Assembly: GCF_014652575.1 (NCBI RefSeq)
Contig: NZ_BMZB01000002.1
Coordinates: forward strand, 329,482-393,481
Reading direction: 5' to 3'
DNA from: Asticcacaulis endophyticus
GTDB lineage: Bacteria; Pseudomonadota; Alphaproteobacteria; Caulobacterales; Caulobacteraceae
DNA: 64,000 nt
Below the pieces are notes generated by a model that ran no database searches, was not told the DNA's origin, and saw only the letters and a list, made by a program, of their open reading frames with translations. This document shows positions 1-8,362 of the stretch, in pieces (the stretch's first letter is position 1; each line of letters opens with the position of its first letter). Made by a program: the position numbers and the translations under genes.

Positions 1-34
1 GACCGTTTACGGTCGGGGTGGTGGGGGCTCTTAC

Positions 35-700
35 TTAACTTTGTGCGGGTTCAGTTTTCGCCTTGCCGAAGCGTAAGGCGCCGACCTTGGCGGCGATATC
101 GAGCATGGTCTGTTCGGGTTTGAAACCAGATTTCGCCTTGAACTTTTCGTAGGCCATGACCGCGTCGATATTTCGCGCGATCTGGTCGTCCTGTGCGGCC
201 TTGCCTTGCGCCAGTCGGGTGGTCAGCGCCGTGGTCAGAATCCCCGATACAATCAGCCGCTTGGAATAGTGGTTTTCATCCAGCGCCTGATCGCCAGCCT
301 TGCGCCAGATCATGTCGGCGCTGTCCCACACCAGAGATTTCAGCAATCCCAGATGCTGCGGCAGCATCAGATAACCGAACAGGCGGTGGGTGACCGATTC
401 TTCAACCGCGGCCTGATCCAGCCGCGCGGTTAGCAAAAAAGATATCTTCTCACGCACCTTCATGCCCATCATGTCGGTGGCCTCAACCACGGCCAACCAA
501 GCCGCATCATGGCTGCGCCACAGTACAGCCGCGATATCGCGCGGCCCGTTGGGGCAGATCAGGTCGGATTCGGCGGGTGTCAGGCCGATATGGGCGGCGG
601 CGCGGCGCAAACTCGTGCTATTGAGGCCCAAATCCGGCATCAATTTCGCGGTGGCGGCAGCCAGATCGGCTTCGAGGGCTTTGAGGGGTGAGGTCGTCAT
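35..700 (-). CDS. COQ9 family protein
   Basis: This is a COQ9-like protein. The family consists of lipid-binding helical proteins that assist ubiquinone biosynthesis, in mitochondria by presenting intermediates to COQ7. The family-like C-terminal part contains the segments HRLFGYLMLPQHLGLLKSL and DSADMIWRKAGDQALDENHYSKR, the latter being the usual conserved block around the lipid-binding helices. The start is placed at the Met opening MTTSPLKALEADL (position 700), because the 20 upstream residues to an earlier Met at 760 do not look like a family N-terminus. It is transcribed away from rpsU. The family assignment is from recognised sequence; the role in ubiquinone synthesis is inferred from the family. 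Confidence 0.85.
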   Translation of the reverse strand: MTTSPLKALEADLAAATAKLMPDLGLNSTSLRRAAAHIGLTPAESDLICPNGPRDIAAVLWRSHDAAWLAVVEATDMMGMKVREKISFLLTARLDQAAVEESVTHRLFGYLMLPQHLGLLKSLVWDSADMIWRKAGDQALDENHYSKRLIVSGILTTALTTRLAQGKAAQDDQIARNIDAVMAYEKFKAKSGFKPEQTMLDIAAKVGALRFGKAKTEPAQS

Positions 701-916
701 GGCTCCAAAGATACCCCTAAACCCCCGTCGCGCCAAGGGATTGGTAGCCGTGTGCGGCATTATGGCAAATTTCGCGCGAAATGCGCTTTTTCTTGTGCCA
801 GTTTGGCTAGACTCCTTGGTTGGGTTGTTGTATGTGCACTCCCCTACATGCCCGCAGACTGGTGTTTGCGGGTTTTCAGATTTTAATTGACCACGGTTGC
901 TATCGCTTCATTCAGA

Positions 917-955
917 GGGGCTGGTCGTAACCAGTCGCCGATCCGGGCAAGCCCC
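917..955 (+). promoter_or_regulatory. Possible rpsU leader structure with alternative hairpins
   Basis: GGGGCT (917-922) can pair with AGCCCC (950-955). A smaller hairpin, CTGGT (921-925) with ACCAG (930-934) around a CGTA loop, competes with it for bases 921-922. The element lies 30-70 bases upstream of the rpsU start. It may be a leader involved in autoregulation, which is common for ribosomal protein genes, but this is only structural inference. Confidence 0.3.
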
Positions 956-985
956 TCGGCATCAAGCAAGAATGGAGAGATTCCT

Positions 986-1222
986 CTGGTTCAGATTTTT
1001 GTCCGTGACAACAACGTCGATCAGGCCCTGAAAGCCCTCAAGAAGAAGATGCAGCGTGAAGGTTCCTTCCGCGAAATGAAGCGTCACGTACACTATGAGA
1101 AGCCCTCCGAGAAGCGCGCCCGTCAGCAGGCTGAAGCCGTGCGTCGCGCCCGCAAGCTGGCCCGCAAGCGTCTTCAACGCGAAGGTGGCGCGCCTATGCC
1201 CGCCCGCCCAGCGCGCGCTTAA
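986..1222 (+). CDS. rpsU: 30S ribosomal protein S21
   Basis: This is ribosomal protein S21, a small basic protein of the 30S subunit. The mature protein begins (M)[19 protein letters not shown] and ends in an Arg/Lys-rich helix, matching alphaproteobacterial S21. The family N-terminus lies directly at a CTG codon (986), with GGAGAG at 974-979, six bases upstream. No in-frame ATG is close; the next possible start is a TTG at 887, which would add 33 residues foreign to the family. I therefore call a CTG start giving 78 residues. A strong terminator follows at 1263-1297, so the gene appears to be monocistronic. Confidence 0.9.
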   Translation: MVQIFVRDNNVDQALKALKKKMQREGSFREMKRHVHYEKPSEKRARQQAEAVRRARKLARKRLQREGGAPMPARPARA

Positions 1223-1262
1223 TTTACACCGCGCCTAAAGACACGTAATCTATTGCAGATAT

Positions 1263-1297
1263 AAAAGCGTTGTGATCATCTGGTTGCAACGCTTTTT
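1263..1297 (+). terminator. Rho-independent terminator of rpsU
   Basis: AAAAGCGTTG (1263-1272) pairs perfectly with CAACGCTTTT (1287-1296), and the right arm runs into a T tract. It lies 40 bases after the rpsU stop codon. Confidence 0.85.
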
Positions 1298-1326
1298 CTA
1301 TAAGTTTAAACTGAGACGCCCGACCC

Positions 1327-1731
1327 ATGTCCAACGACGCCCCTGACGCTATCCCTGAGCCCGGCGAGTTTGAACTGGCCATCCGCTCGATCGCCATGCC
1401 GTCCGATACCAATCCGGCGGGTGATATCTTTGGTGGCTGGCTGATGTCGCAGATGGACCTGGCGGCGGGCAATGTCGCCGGACGCAGGGCACGGGGGCGG
1501 TGCGCCACTGTGGCGGTTGACCGGATCGTGTTTCTGACGCCGGTCCATGTCGGGGATGAGGTCACCGTCTATGCGCGCCTGATCTCCACCGGCCGCACCT
1601 CGATGAAGTTTGAGGTCGAAGCCTATCGCCGCTCCCGCGACGGCGATGAGCGCATCAAGGTGACCGAAGCGGTGTTTACGTTTGTGGCGATTGATTCCGG
1701 TGGTCGGCCGCGGCCACTTCCACACCACTAA
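1327..1731 (+). CDS. YciA-type acyl-CoA thioesterase
   Basis: This is a 134-residue single hotdog-domain protein of the YciA/BFIT acyl-CoA thioesterase family, which hydrolyses acyl-CoA to free CoA and acid in the cytoplasm. The family signature is clear in PSDTNPAGDIFGGWLMSQMD (residues about 24-43), where the Asn-Pro and the Asp of GDIFGG belong to the active-site loop. VDRIVFLTPVHVGDEVTVYAR is the usual second beta/helix block. The length is typical. It follows the rpsU terminator and therefore probably has its own promoter. Substrate chain length cannot be read from the sequence. Confidence 0.9.
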   Translation: MSNDAPDAIPEPGEFELAIRSIAMPSDTNPAGDIFGGWLMSQMDLAAGNVAGRRARGRCATVAVDRIVFLTPVHVGDEVTVYARLISTGRTSMKFEVEAYRRSRDGDERIKVTEAVFTFVAIDSGGRPRPLPHH

Positions 1732-1883
1732 ATTGCGCAGGGTGCCGCTTTTGCTGTTCGCCAAAGGGTAAACAAACAATTGACCGCAACCCAAAGCCCT
1801 GACATCTTGGCGGTTCAAGAATGTGCCCAAAATGGGGCGAGCCTGTAACCCTAAGCGTACAGGTTGTGGGGGTAAGAAAACCT

Positions 1884-2408
1884 ATGGCTCAGACAAGTTT
1901 TAGCGATGTGATGCGGCGCTGGCTGCTGGAGTGGGATGACGAAAAGACCCGTCGCGCTTTGGTGAGCACGCTGGCGGTTTTGCTGGGCTTGCTGCTGGGG
2001 ATGGTGCTTCAGACCATTTTCAAGGAAGTCGGCGATTATCTGTTTCCGCCACCGCCGCTGCTGGACATGGTCACCCCCGAAGAGCGTCTGGAGCTGATGG
2101 GCACCATCCCATCGGCGGCCTTTGTCATCACGCTGGTGTCGTGGGCGGTCGGGGCCCTGTTTGGAGCCTATGTGGCGGTCCGGGTCGCCAAGACCGGGCA
2201 ATATCCCGGCTGGATCGTCGGCATACTGCTGTTTGCCGGTGATCTGATGACGATCATTTCCACGCCCCATCCGATGTGGTTCAACCTGATCAGCGTGCCG
2301 TTGGTGGCCGTGTCGGCCTTTGTCGGCGCATGGCTGGGCTATGTCGTGCTGCATCAGCAGTATGTGCGCGCCCAGCGCCGCGCCGCCGCCCGTCAGGAAA
2401 TCGCTTAG
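1884..2408 (+). CDS. Inner-membrane protein of unknown function
   Basis: This is a 174-residue protein with about four hydrophobic helices: RALVSTLAVLLGLLLGMVL, a segment around AAFVITLVSWAVGALFGAY, GWIVGILLFAGDLMTII and LISVPLVAVSAFVGAWLG. It ends in a basic tail (RAQRRAAARQ), probably cytoplasmic. The ATG at 1884 is preferred to 1821 because it gives a natural N-terminus (MAQTSFSDVMRRWL) and has a G-rich stretch upstream. I do not recognise a named family, and the neighbours give no functional hint. Confidence 0.6.
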   Translation: MAQTSFSDVMRRWLLEWDDEKTRRALVSTLAVLLGLLLGMVLQTIFKEVGDYLFPPPPLLDMVTPEERLELMGTIPSAAFVITLVSWAVGALFGAYVAVRVAKTGQYPGWIVGILLFAGDLMTIISTPHPMWFNLISVPLVAVSAFVGAWLGYVVLHQQYVRAQRRAAARQEIA

Positions 2409-2414
2409 GGCCTA

Positions 2415-3170
2415 TTACGGGTTATCGATTTCGATGCGCTGAGGCACGCGCTCGAAGTTCAGCGTTGTGGCCCCCGGATAATCGGACGGGTAGAAATAGG
2501 GCGTGCCGGACGGGTATTCGCCCTTGGTAGTCATGGGTAAGGTTTTGACCTGACCGTTCGACAGCGTGACCGTGCCTTTGCCGGCGCCCGCAAAGAACAC
2601 CCGGTCGGGCAGGGAAATCAGCATGGCGGCGGGACCGGCGGCTTTTTTGCCGACGGTCTGGGTCTGGTTGACGGCCTTGGTCATGTCAGCGGCCGACAGG
2701 GTGCGGGCCGGGGATTGGGTGGAATAGACCTTAAGCTTCATGGCCAGCGAGACATTGTTCGGGCCGGTCGCCACCACCACGGCATTGCGGTTGAGCTGCG
2801 CCAGCGTCGGCAGGGGCGTGATGCGGTTGTCGGGACCAAGGGTCAGCTTGGTGATATTGGCGCCGTCCTTAAGCTTGAAATCGAGGGCGCTGACCGGGAC
2901 GTGCTTGACGCGCACCACATAGGCCAACTGGATCTGATCGCGGGCCGAGGCGGGCTGAGCGAGAAAGCCTTTGAGCAACGGAAACAGGCGCGAGGCAGGG
3001 ACTTCCTTGGTCTCGATCTGGCCAACGGGGGCGGCCTCTGCGATTACCGGCGACAGAGCGACACCCAGCGCCGTCAGGCCAAACATGGCGGCAGCGAGAG
3101 GGGCCGCAAGGGCTTTCGAGGATAAGGCTTTAGCCTTAACAACGGGGGCGGCGGTTTTCGTGTGCATCAT
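2415..3170 (-). CDS. Hypothetical exported protein
   Basis: This protein of about 250 residues has an N-terminal hydrophobic segment (LAAPLAAAMFGLTALGVALSP followed by VIAEAAPVG), consistent with a signal peptide cleaved after AEA. The mature part is rich in beta-prone stretches and has no catalytic motif I can recognise. Several Met codons cluster at the start (3179, 3170, 3167); 3170 is chosen because GGAAAC lies just upstream of it. It is convergent with the membrane-protein gene, the stops being only six bases apart. No function is proposed. Confidence 0.5.
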   Translation of the reverse strand: MMHTKTAAPVVKAKALSSKALAAPLAAAMFGLTALGVALSPVIAEAAPVGQIETKEVPASRLFPLLKGFLAQPASARDQIQLAYVVRVKHVPVSALDFKLKDGANITKLTLGPDNRITPLPTLAQLNRNAVVVATGPNNVSLAMKLKVYSTQSPARTLSAADMTKAVNQTQTVGKKAAGPAAMLISLPDRVFFAGAGKGTVTLSNGQVKTLPMTTKGEYPSGTPYFYPSDYPGATTLNFERVPQRIEIDNP

Positions 3171-3317
3171 CGTTTCCATGGTTCGTCTTTACAGGCGTCA
3201 TATGACCATAGTTGGGCTGAATGGAAGATGAACCCCTAAATTTCAGTTTTGACGCGCATTTGATTCCGAAAACCGCCTAACGCTTTTGGCTACACCGAAC
3301 TTCGTTTCGGAATGCGC

Positions 3318-3731
3318 TTAATATCTCGCCTTCATCGCCTCATAGCCCCAGCGGATCAGAGCCCGCAGCCGGTCGGTATCCACATCCTTTAGCGACTTGA
3401 GGTAAAGGCACGATACGCTGGTCTTATACTTGCCTAAACCGTCCATAAGGTCGGGACGCTCAGAAAACCCCGGCATGATATAGAGCGTCAGGTTGGCGGC
3501 GCGCGGTGAAAAGCCGGTCAGGGGCCAGTCGGCGGGCTTTTTAGTCGTATTGATATAGGTATAGCGGCCAAAACCGACGATAGAAGCCCCCCACATGACC
3601 GGCGGCTCCCCGGTGACCTCGGCAAAGAGGGTGAGCAGGGCCTCACAATCAGCGCGCTTTTTCGGATCGGAAACGCTGGCGACGAAGGCGCTCGGATCAG
3701 CATCGGTGGGTTGGGTTTTAAGCTCGGCCAT
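3318..3731 (-). CDS. DUF1801 domain protein
   Basis: This is a 137-residue DUF1801 protein, related to the YdhG/YjdI-like family of small proteins of unclear biochemical role. Conserved features include PSAFVASVSDPKKRADCEAL near the N-terminus, VMWGASIVGFGRYTY in the middle and LTLYIMPGF with YKTSVSCLYLKSLKD toward the end. The start MAELKTQPTD at 3731 gives the usual family N-terminus; the 24 residues to the earlier Met at 3803 overlap the upstream lipoprotein gene and are not family-like. It is probably cotranscribed with that lipoprotein gene, from whose stop its start is two bases away. Confidence 0.8.
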   Translation of the reverse strand: MAELKTQPTDADPSAFVASVSDPKKRADCEALLTLFAEVTGEPPVMWGASIVGFGRYTYINTTKKPADWPLTGFSPRAANLTLYIMPGFSERPDLMDGLGKYKTSVSCLYLKSLKDVDTDRLRALIRWGYEAMKARY

Positions 3732-3733
3732 GA

Positions 3734-4012
3734 TCAGTCCTTTGAGGCCGCCGCTCCGCCGCCCCAGATGGACAGGCCCAGCAGAAAGCCGAAATCGTAC
3801 CAACGCCCAATATTGGGGACGGCGTACATGCGGATGTCATCGTTAAACAGGCTGATGACAAAGCTGATGGGGGCGATCAGCCCGTGCCACAGCCCCATCC
3901 AGAAGGCGGGCCCGCCCGGCGTGCCTGCGGGTTGATGGGCCATGCAGGCGCTTAAGGCCAATGCGGTGACCAGCGCCGCGCCAAAGGTGATCAGCCGTGT
4001 GGCTTTTGTCAT
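3734..4012 (-). CDS. Small predicted lipoprotein
   Basis: This is a 92-residue protein with a signal peptide ending in the lipobox LALSAC (MTKATRLITFGAALVTALALSAC), so it is probably lipidated and membrane-anchored. The rest contains a hydrophobic stretch, FWMGLWHGLIAPISFVISLF, and a second one near the C-terminus. This pattern resembles small conserved proteins annotated as hypothetical in many bacteria, including the segment IYAVPNIGRWYDFGFLLG with Met in place of Ile. It sits immediately upstream of the DUF1801 gene on the same strand. Function unknown. Confidence 0.65.
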   Translation of the reverse strand: MTKATRLITFGAALVTALALSACMAHQPAGTPGGPAFWMGLWHGLIAPISFVISLFNDDIRMYAVPNIGRWYDFGFLLGLSIWGGGAAASKD

Positions 4013-4125
4013 GCGCCCCTCCCGTTCGGGGGGAGGATAACGCCTCAACCTCGCGTGTGTCGAGGTCAGAACGTATGGCGGTTGGGGGCATTGCCATAAG
4101 CCACCAGATTGTCCAATATTACCGA

Positions 4126-4428
4126 ATGACAAAGACGCGAATTATGTACATCGAAAATAAGTCCGACTCTCTGAATGGTGAGGCGTGGATAGGACGTGTC
4201 ACCTTCTCTAAGACAGGTAAGTCGTTAAGCTATCGTGGCCGGACTTTTCGGAGTTTGAAAGGTACGGGCTTTAAAGCCAACTACGCCGATGTGGACACAG
4301 GCGAAGAGTTCTGGATTTCCGGCCCTCGAAAGGACGGACAGGACAGACTATATGGCGGCAATATTCCACCCGTAAATATCGATGCGGATGTTGCCGATGA
4401 ATATTGGTCTGACATCCGAAATAAGTAA
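4126..4428 (+). CDS. Conserved small protein of unknown function
   Basis: This is a soluble protein of about 100 residues (94 if the Met at 4144 is used). It carries the recognisable pattern MYIENKSD, then IGRVTFSKTGKSLSYRGRTF, and a tail with GEEFWISGPRKDGQDRLYGG. Similar proteins occur in many bacteria and are sometimes mislabelled deoxyxylulose-phosphate synthase in databases; nothing in the sequence supports that enzyme activity. It is transcribed convergently toward the pnt operon, with hairpins between the two. Confidence 0.65.
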   Translation: MTKTRIMYIENKSDSLNGEAWIGRVTFSKTGKSLSYRGRTFRSLKGTGFKANYADVDTGEEFWISGPRKDGQDRLYGGNIPPVNIDADVADEYWSDIRNK

Positions 4429-4433
4429 GTTGA

Positions 4434-4487
4434 GAGCCAGCGTTGCCGCTGGCTCCCAGTTTCGGGTGCAGGGGGCTTGCCCCTTGC
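4434..4487. terminator. Hairpins between convergent genes
   Basis: A perfect 9-bp stem, GAGCCAGCG (4434-4442) with CGCTGGCTC (4447-4455), is followed by a second imperfect G/C hairpin at 4468-4487. There is no clear T tract. The position between the stops of two convergent genes suggests transcription termination in both directions. Confidence 0.5.
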
Positions 4488-5905
4488 TACAAAGCTTTCA
4501 CGATGCCTTCGACCATTTTCTTCGCGTCGGCAAACAGCATCATGGTGTTGTCGCGGAAGAACAGTTCGTTCTCCACGCCGGCATAGCCTGACGACATACC
4601 GCGCTTGACGAACAGGACGGTGCCGGCCTTTTCGACATCGAGGATCGGCATACCGTAGATGGCCGAAGTCTTATCGGTCTTGGCCGCCGGATTGGTGACG
4701 TCGTTGGCCCCGATAACAAAGGCAACATCGGCGGTGGCGAACTCTGAGTTGATGTCTTCAAGCTCGAAAACTTCATCATAGGGGACGTTGGCTTCGGCCA
4801 GCAGTACGTTCATGTGACCGGGCATACGGCCAGCGACGGGGTGGATGGCGTATTTGACTTCCACACCTTCTTCTTTGAGCTTGTCGGCCATTTCACGCAG
4901 GGTGTGCTGGGCTTGGGCGACCGCCATACCGTAGCCGGGGACGATGATGACCTTTGAGGCGTTCTTCATGATGAATGCGGCGTCATCGGCCGAGCCTTGT
5001 TTCACAGGCCGCGTTTCGACCTTACCACCCGCTGCAGCGTCGGCTGTGGCCCCGAACCCGCCTAAGATGACCGAGATAAACGACCGGTTCATGGCCTTAC
5101 ACATGATGTAACTGAGGATCGCGCCGGATGAGCCGACCAGCGCGCCGGTGATGATCAGGGCTATGTTTTCCAGCGTGAACCCTAAGGCCGCGGCCGCCCA
5201 GCCGGAGTAGGAGTTGAGCATGGAGACAACGACCGGCATATCTGCGCCGCCGATCGGGATGATGAGGGTGATGCCTAAGATCAGCGCCAGAGCAAAGATC
5301 GCCCAGAACGCCCAGGTCGCCTGACCCGCTGTTGAGATCAGCACGCCGATCAGCACCACAATGCCGACCCCAAGCGCGATATTGAGCAAGTGGCGGGCAG
5401 GCAGGATGATCGGTGCGCCCGACATATTGCCGTTGAGCTTGGCAAAGGCGATGACCGAGCCGGTGAAGGTGATCGCCCCGATGGCCACGCCCAGTGCCAG
5501 TTCGATGATCGACTGGATCTTGATGCCGCCAAGGCCATCCGCGATATGGAAGGCTTCGGGGGCATAGAGCGCACCTACGGCGACCAGACAAGCGGCCATG
5601 CCGACAAGGCTGTGGAAAGCGGCCACAAGCTGCGGCATGGAGGTCATGGAGACCTTTTTGGCGATGGTGGCCCCCGCAAAGCCGCCGATGGCGATGCCGC
5701 CGACGATCAGGCCGATGGTCACCGGATCAAGCTCGCCGCCGATAAACAGACCAATCAGCGTGACGCCGACCGCAATGGCCATGCCGATCATGCCGTAAAG
5801 ATTGCCCTTACGGCTGGTTTCCGGCGACGACAGCCCGCGCAGGGCAAGGATGAACAGAACGCCGGACACCAGATAGGCGAGGGCAGAGATGTCAGAGAAG
5901 GTCAT
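4487..5905 (-). CDS. pntB: NAD(P) transhydrogenase subunit beta
   Basis: This is the beta subunit of proton-translocating NAD(P)+ transhydrogenase (472 residues), an inner-membrane enzyme that uses the proton gradient to reduce NADP+ with NADH. It has about nine N-terminal hydrophobic helices (residues 1-260) followed by the cytosolic NADP-binding domain III. That domain contains VIIVPGYGMAVAQAQHTLRE (dinucleotide-binding loop), KYAIHPVAGRMPGHMNVLLA and VIGANDVTNPAAKTD. It is the last gene of the operon pntA1 - NTF2-like - pntA2 - pntB. Its start overlaps the pntA2 stop as TGATG, so translation is coupled. Confidence 0.97.
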   Translation of the reverse strand: MTFSDISALAYLVSGVLFILALRGLSSPETSRKGNLYGMIGMAIAVGVTLIGLFIGGELDPVTIGLIVGGIAIGGFAGATIAKKVSMTSMPQLVAAFHSLVGMAACLVAVGALYAPEAFHIADGLGGIKIQSIIELALGVAIGAITFTGSVIAFAKLNGNMSGAPIILPARHLLNIALGVGIVVLIGVLISTAGQATWAFWAIFALALILGITLIIPIGGADMPVVVSMLNSYSGWAAAALGFTLENIALIITGALVGSSGAILSYIMCKAMNRSFISVILGGFGATADAAAGGKVETRPVKQGSADDAAFIMKNASKVIIVPGYGMAVAQAQHTLREMADKLKEEGVEVKYAIHPVAGRMPGHMNVLLAEANVPYDEVFELEDINSEFATADVAFVIGANDVTNPAAKTDKTSAIYGMPILDVEKAGTVLFVKRGMSSGYAGVENELFFRDNTMMLFADAKKMVEGIVKAL

Positions 5906-6240
5906 CAGTGTGCCCCTTCTTTTTTAACGGGAGCGTTACGCTCCTTCTTCTTGTACATAGCCAGCATCCGGCGCGTGACCATGAAGCCACCGAAGATATT
6001 GACCGCGGCAAAGGCTGAGGCGATGGCACCAGAGCCTTTGGATATCCATGCGTCTGATCCGGTGGCGGACGCCGCAGCGGCCAGCAAGGCCCCGACGATG
6101 ATGACCGATGATATCGCGTTGGTGACGGCCATCAGCGGCGTGTGCAGGGCCGGGGTGACGCTCCACACCACGTAATACCCCACGAAAATGGCCAGTACGA
6201 AAATGGCCAGACGAAAGATGGTTGGATCAACGACTTCCAT
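5905..6240 (-). CDS. pntAB: NAD(P) transhydrogenase subunit alpha, membrane part
   Basis: This is the small membrane subunit (alpha part 2) of the three-polypeptide transhydrogenase, 111 residues. It has three to four hydrophobic helices and the family segment [20 protein letters not shown]. The start [14 protein letters not shown] at 6240 is preferred because GAGGA lies just upstream and the 16 extra residues to an earlier Met do not fit the family. Its first 14 bases overlap the 3' end of the NTF2-like gene, and its stop overlaps the pntB start by one base. Confidence 0.95.
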   Translation of the reverse strand: MEVVDPTIFRLAIFVLAIFVGYYVVWSVTPALHTPLMAVTNAISSVIIVGALLAAAASATGSDAWISKGSGAIASAFAAVNIFGGFMVTRRMLAMYKKKERNAPVKKEGAH

Positions 6241-6622
6241 AGTTTTTCCTCTTAAGCGGGGCGATGGAATAGGCGACGCTGGCCGCACGGATCAGGCCGT
6301 CCTGATCATATTCGTGGGTTTCCGTCACGACGTGGCTGGATTGGTTGCGGTAGACCAAGGTGTTGTGCGCAACACCCTGACAATTGGCGATGCCTTCAAA
6401 ATGCAGGTTCGGTACGCGCTCAAGGGCAGCCTTAACGTAGTGAAATAAGGCCTCGATACCGTTCAGGACGCCGTCTTCGGACAGGTCCATTCGGGTGACG
6501 AACGGCGATGAAAACACAATGTCGTCGGCATAAAGCTCGCAGATCCCTTGCGCGTCGCGGGCGTTCCAGGCGGCGTAAAAGGCCAGTTCGCGGGCGTGGG
6601 GTGTGGAGGCGTTAAGGCTCAT
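6227..6622 (-). CDS. NTF2/SnoaL-like protein inside the pnt operon
   Basis: This is a 131-residue protein of the NTF2/SnoaL-like fold, shown by [32 protein letters not shown] and the later [14 protein letters not shown]. These small cone-shaped proteins act as ligand-binding or isomerase domains; no catalytic residue pattern can be assigned. Its start overlaps the pntA1 stop as ATGA, and its end overlaps the pntA2 start by 14 bases. It is therefore translated as part of the transhydrogenase operon, between the two alpha-subunit genes that are normally adjacent. A role in that enzyme is only suggested by position. Confidence 0.75.
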   Translation of the reverse strand: MSLNASTPHARELAFYAAWNARDAQGICELYADDIVFSSPFVTRMDLSEDGVLNGIEALFHYVKAALERVPNLHFEGIANCQGVAHNTLVYRNQSSHVVTETHEYDQDGLIRAASVAYSIAPLKRKNYGSR

Positions 6623-7758
6623 GGGGTGGCTTTCAAAGAGGGATGGACGATGGCGCCATCCTTGGTGACCAGCGCGGCCTTGAGGATTTCATCCTCAAAA
6701 TCCGGGGCTAAGGCACCGTCTTTGGTGATCAGAAGGCCCACAAACGCCTGAAGGTTCTTGGCATACAGGGCGGAGGCATCCGTGGCGATAGCTGTGACGA
6801 TATTTGTCGGGCCATAGATTTTGACGCCGTTCACCTCAACGATCTGATCGGGGATGCAGCCTTCGACATTGCCGCCTTGCGGGGCCGCCAGATCAATCAG
6901 CACCGAACCGGGCTTCATCGAGGCGACCTGCTCTTTGGTCACGAGGATAGGTGCGGCGCGGCCGGGGATCAGGGCGGTGGTAATTACAATGTCCTGCTTG
7001 GCGATATGGGCGGTGACGAGGGCGGCCTGTTTGGCCTTATATTCCGCCGACATTTCCTTGGCATAGCCACCGGCGGTCTGGGCGTTTTTGAACTCTTCGT
7101 CCTCAACGGCGGTAAACTTGGCCCCCAGTGATTCGACCTGTTCCTTGGTGGCCGGGCGCACGTCGGTGGCGGAGACGACCGCGCCCAAACGACGGGCGGT
7201 GGCGATGGCCTGCAGACCCGCAACGCCGACGCCCATGATGAATGTCTTGGCCGGGGCGACCGTACCGGCGGCGGTCATCATCATCGGAAAGGCTTTGCCA
7301 TAGAGGGCGGCGGCATCGATGACGGCGCGGTAACCGGCCAGGTTAGCCTGCGACGACAGGGCGTCCATGACCTGAGCGCGGGTGATGCGCGGCACAAACT
7401 CCATGGCATAGGCCGTGGCCCCCGCCTTGGCCAAGGCGGCGAGGGGTTCCTTTTCGCGATAGGCATCGAGCAGGGCGACAAGGTGCGCGCCGGGTTTCAG
7501 GGCGGCGATCTCAGCCGCCTCCGGCCCGCGCACCTTAAGCACGATATCGGCGGTTTTTATGGTTTCGGTGGCCGATTTGGCGATGTGCGCGCCTGCATCC
7601 ACAAACGCCTGATCGGTGATGGCCGCCCCAAGACCTGCGCCGGTTTCAACCTGCACAGCTATGCCCGCGGCGGTCCATTTCTTCACGGTATCGGGGGTGG
7701 CGGCCACGCGGGTCTCACCGGCCCGCGTTTCCTTTGGTATGGCGATGGTAATGGCCAC
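6619..7758 (-). CDS. pntAA: NAD(P) transhydrogenase subunit alpha, NAD-binding part
   Basis: This is the soluble domain I subunit (379 residues) that binds NAD(H). It begins MAITIAIPKETRAGETRVAATP, the signature of the alanine dehydrogenase/PNT N-terminal domain. It carries the Rossmann loop GVGVAGLQAIATARRLGAVV and the conserved QDIVITTALIPGRAAP and GSVLIDLAAPQGGN blocks. It is the first gene of the four-gene operon, and the 268 bases upstream should hold the promoter. The stop overlaps the next start by ATGA. Confidence 0.96.
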   Translation of the reverse strand: MAITIAIPKETRAGETRVAATPDTVKKWTAAGIAVQVETGAGLGAAITDQAFVDAGAHIAKSATETIKTADIVLKVRGPEAAEIAALKPGAHLVALLDAYREKEPLAALAKAGATAYAMEFVPRITRAQVMDALSSQANLAGYRAVIDAAALYGKAFPMMMTAAGTVAPAKTFIMGVGVAGLQAIATARRLGAVVSATDVRPATKEQVESLGAKFTAVEDEEFKNAQTAGGYAKEMSAEYKAKQAALVTAHIAKQDIVITTALIPGRAAPILVTKEQVASMKPGSVLIDLAAPQGGNVEGCIPDQIVEVNGVKIYGPTNIVTAIATDASALYAKNLQAFVGLLITKDGALAPDFEDEILKAALVTKDGAIVHPSLKATP

Positions 7759-7973
7759 GTTCGCTCCCTTTTTGGCTTAACTGGCGCCAACCAAAGTATT
7801 CACGGCGTGCAAATACTCTCAATTGAAACCAGATGTGTCTCTGCGTACAAGTATTGCGTCATTATGGGGAAATAGTCACGCTGTCAAAGTGTGTTTATCA
7901 AATTTGAGACACCGGTGTCATTTTTGCGTATTGGTCTGACAATTAAAGTATTATTGTGCGGCGCACATGAAAA

Positions 7974-8000
7974 CGCCCTGACATCCGGGACGTCAGGGCG
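7974..8000 (-). terminator. Terminator of the oxidase subunit IV gene
   Basis: A perfect 9-bp stem, CGCCCTGAC (7974-7982) with GTCAGGGCG (7992-8000), is followed by TTTT on the minus strand. It lies 26 bases beyond the stop at 8027. Between this hairpin and pntAA (8000-7759) only AT-rich sequence suitable for a promoter is seen. Confidence 0.8.
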
Positions 8001-8026
8001 CAAAACTTGTAAAACGCTATAAGGGT

Positions 8027-8278
8027 TTAGTGCTTGGCGTCAGGCTTGGTTTTCAGCATCAGCCAGCCAATAACCACAAGCGCACCTGTCGAAATCACCG
8101 CCGGAATAAAACCCGCACCCTTAACGGCGAACATGACGGTGATGAACAGAACAAACGCGGCGGTGCCGAGTGATCCCCACTTGGTCATGCCCATGAACAG
8201 GTTATATGAATTCTGCTGATCGTGGATATCCATCTCACCCTTGACGTAGTCGTTGTGAGAATCGTGATGTCCGGCCAT
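8027..8278 (-). CDS. aa3-type cytochrome c oxidase subunit IV
   Basis: This is an 83-residue protein of the bacterial aa3 oxidase subunit IV family. It has a polar N-terminus rich in His, Asp and Asn (MAGHHDSHNDYVKGEMDIHDQ), a conserved QQNSYNLFMGMTKWGSL segment, and two hydrophobic helices at about residues 35-53 and 57-76. It is a small accessory subunit of the inner-membrane terminal oxidase. The other oxidase genes are not nearby, which is common for this subunit. It ends in a strong terminator, so it is probably monocistronic. Confidence 0.9.
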   Translation of the reverse strand: MAGHHDSHNDYVKGEMDIHDQQNSYNLFMGMTKWGSLGTAAFVLFITVMFAVKGAGFIPAVISTGALVVIGWLMLKTKPDAKH

Positions 8279-8362
8279 GAGAGGTTCCCTGATAAATCTT
8301 ATGTCTTACGGCTATTACAAAAGCCTGACGATCCGGTCAATACTAACCTATTGGCCACGCGG

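Noticed and set aside
887-985. 33-residue N-terminal extension of S21 from a TTG
   Set aside because: The extension is unlike S21 of any group, and a good ribosome site (GGAGAG) precedes the internal CTG.
7759-8026. RNA gene or regulatory RNA between pntAA and the oxidase gene
   Set aside because: Apart from the terminator hairpin at 7974-8000 the sequence shows no stable structure or conserved motif.
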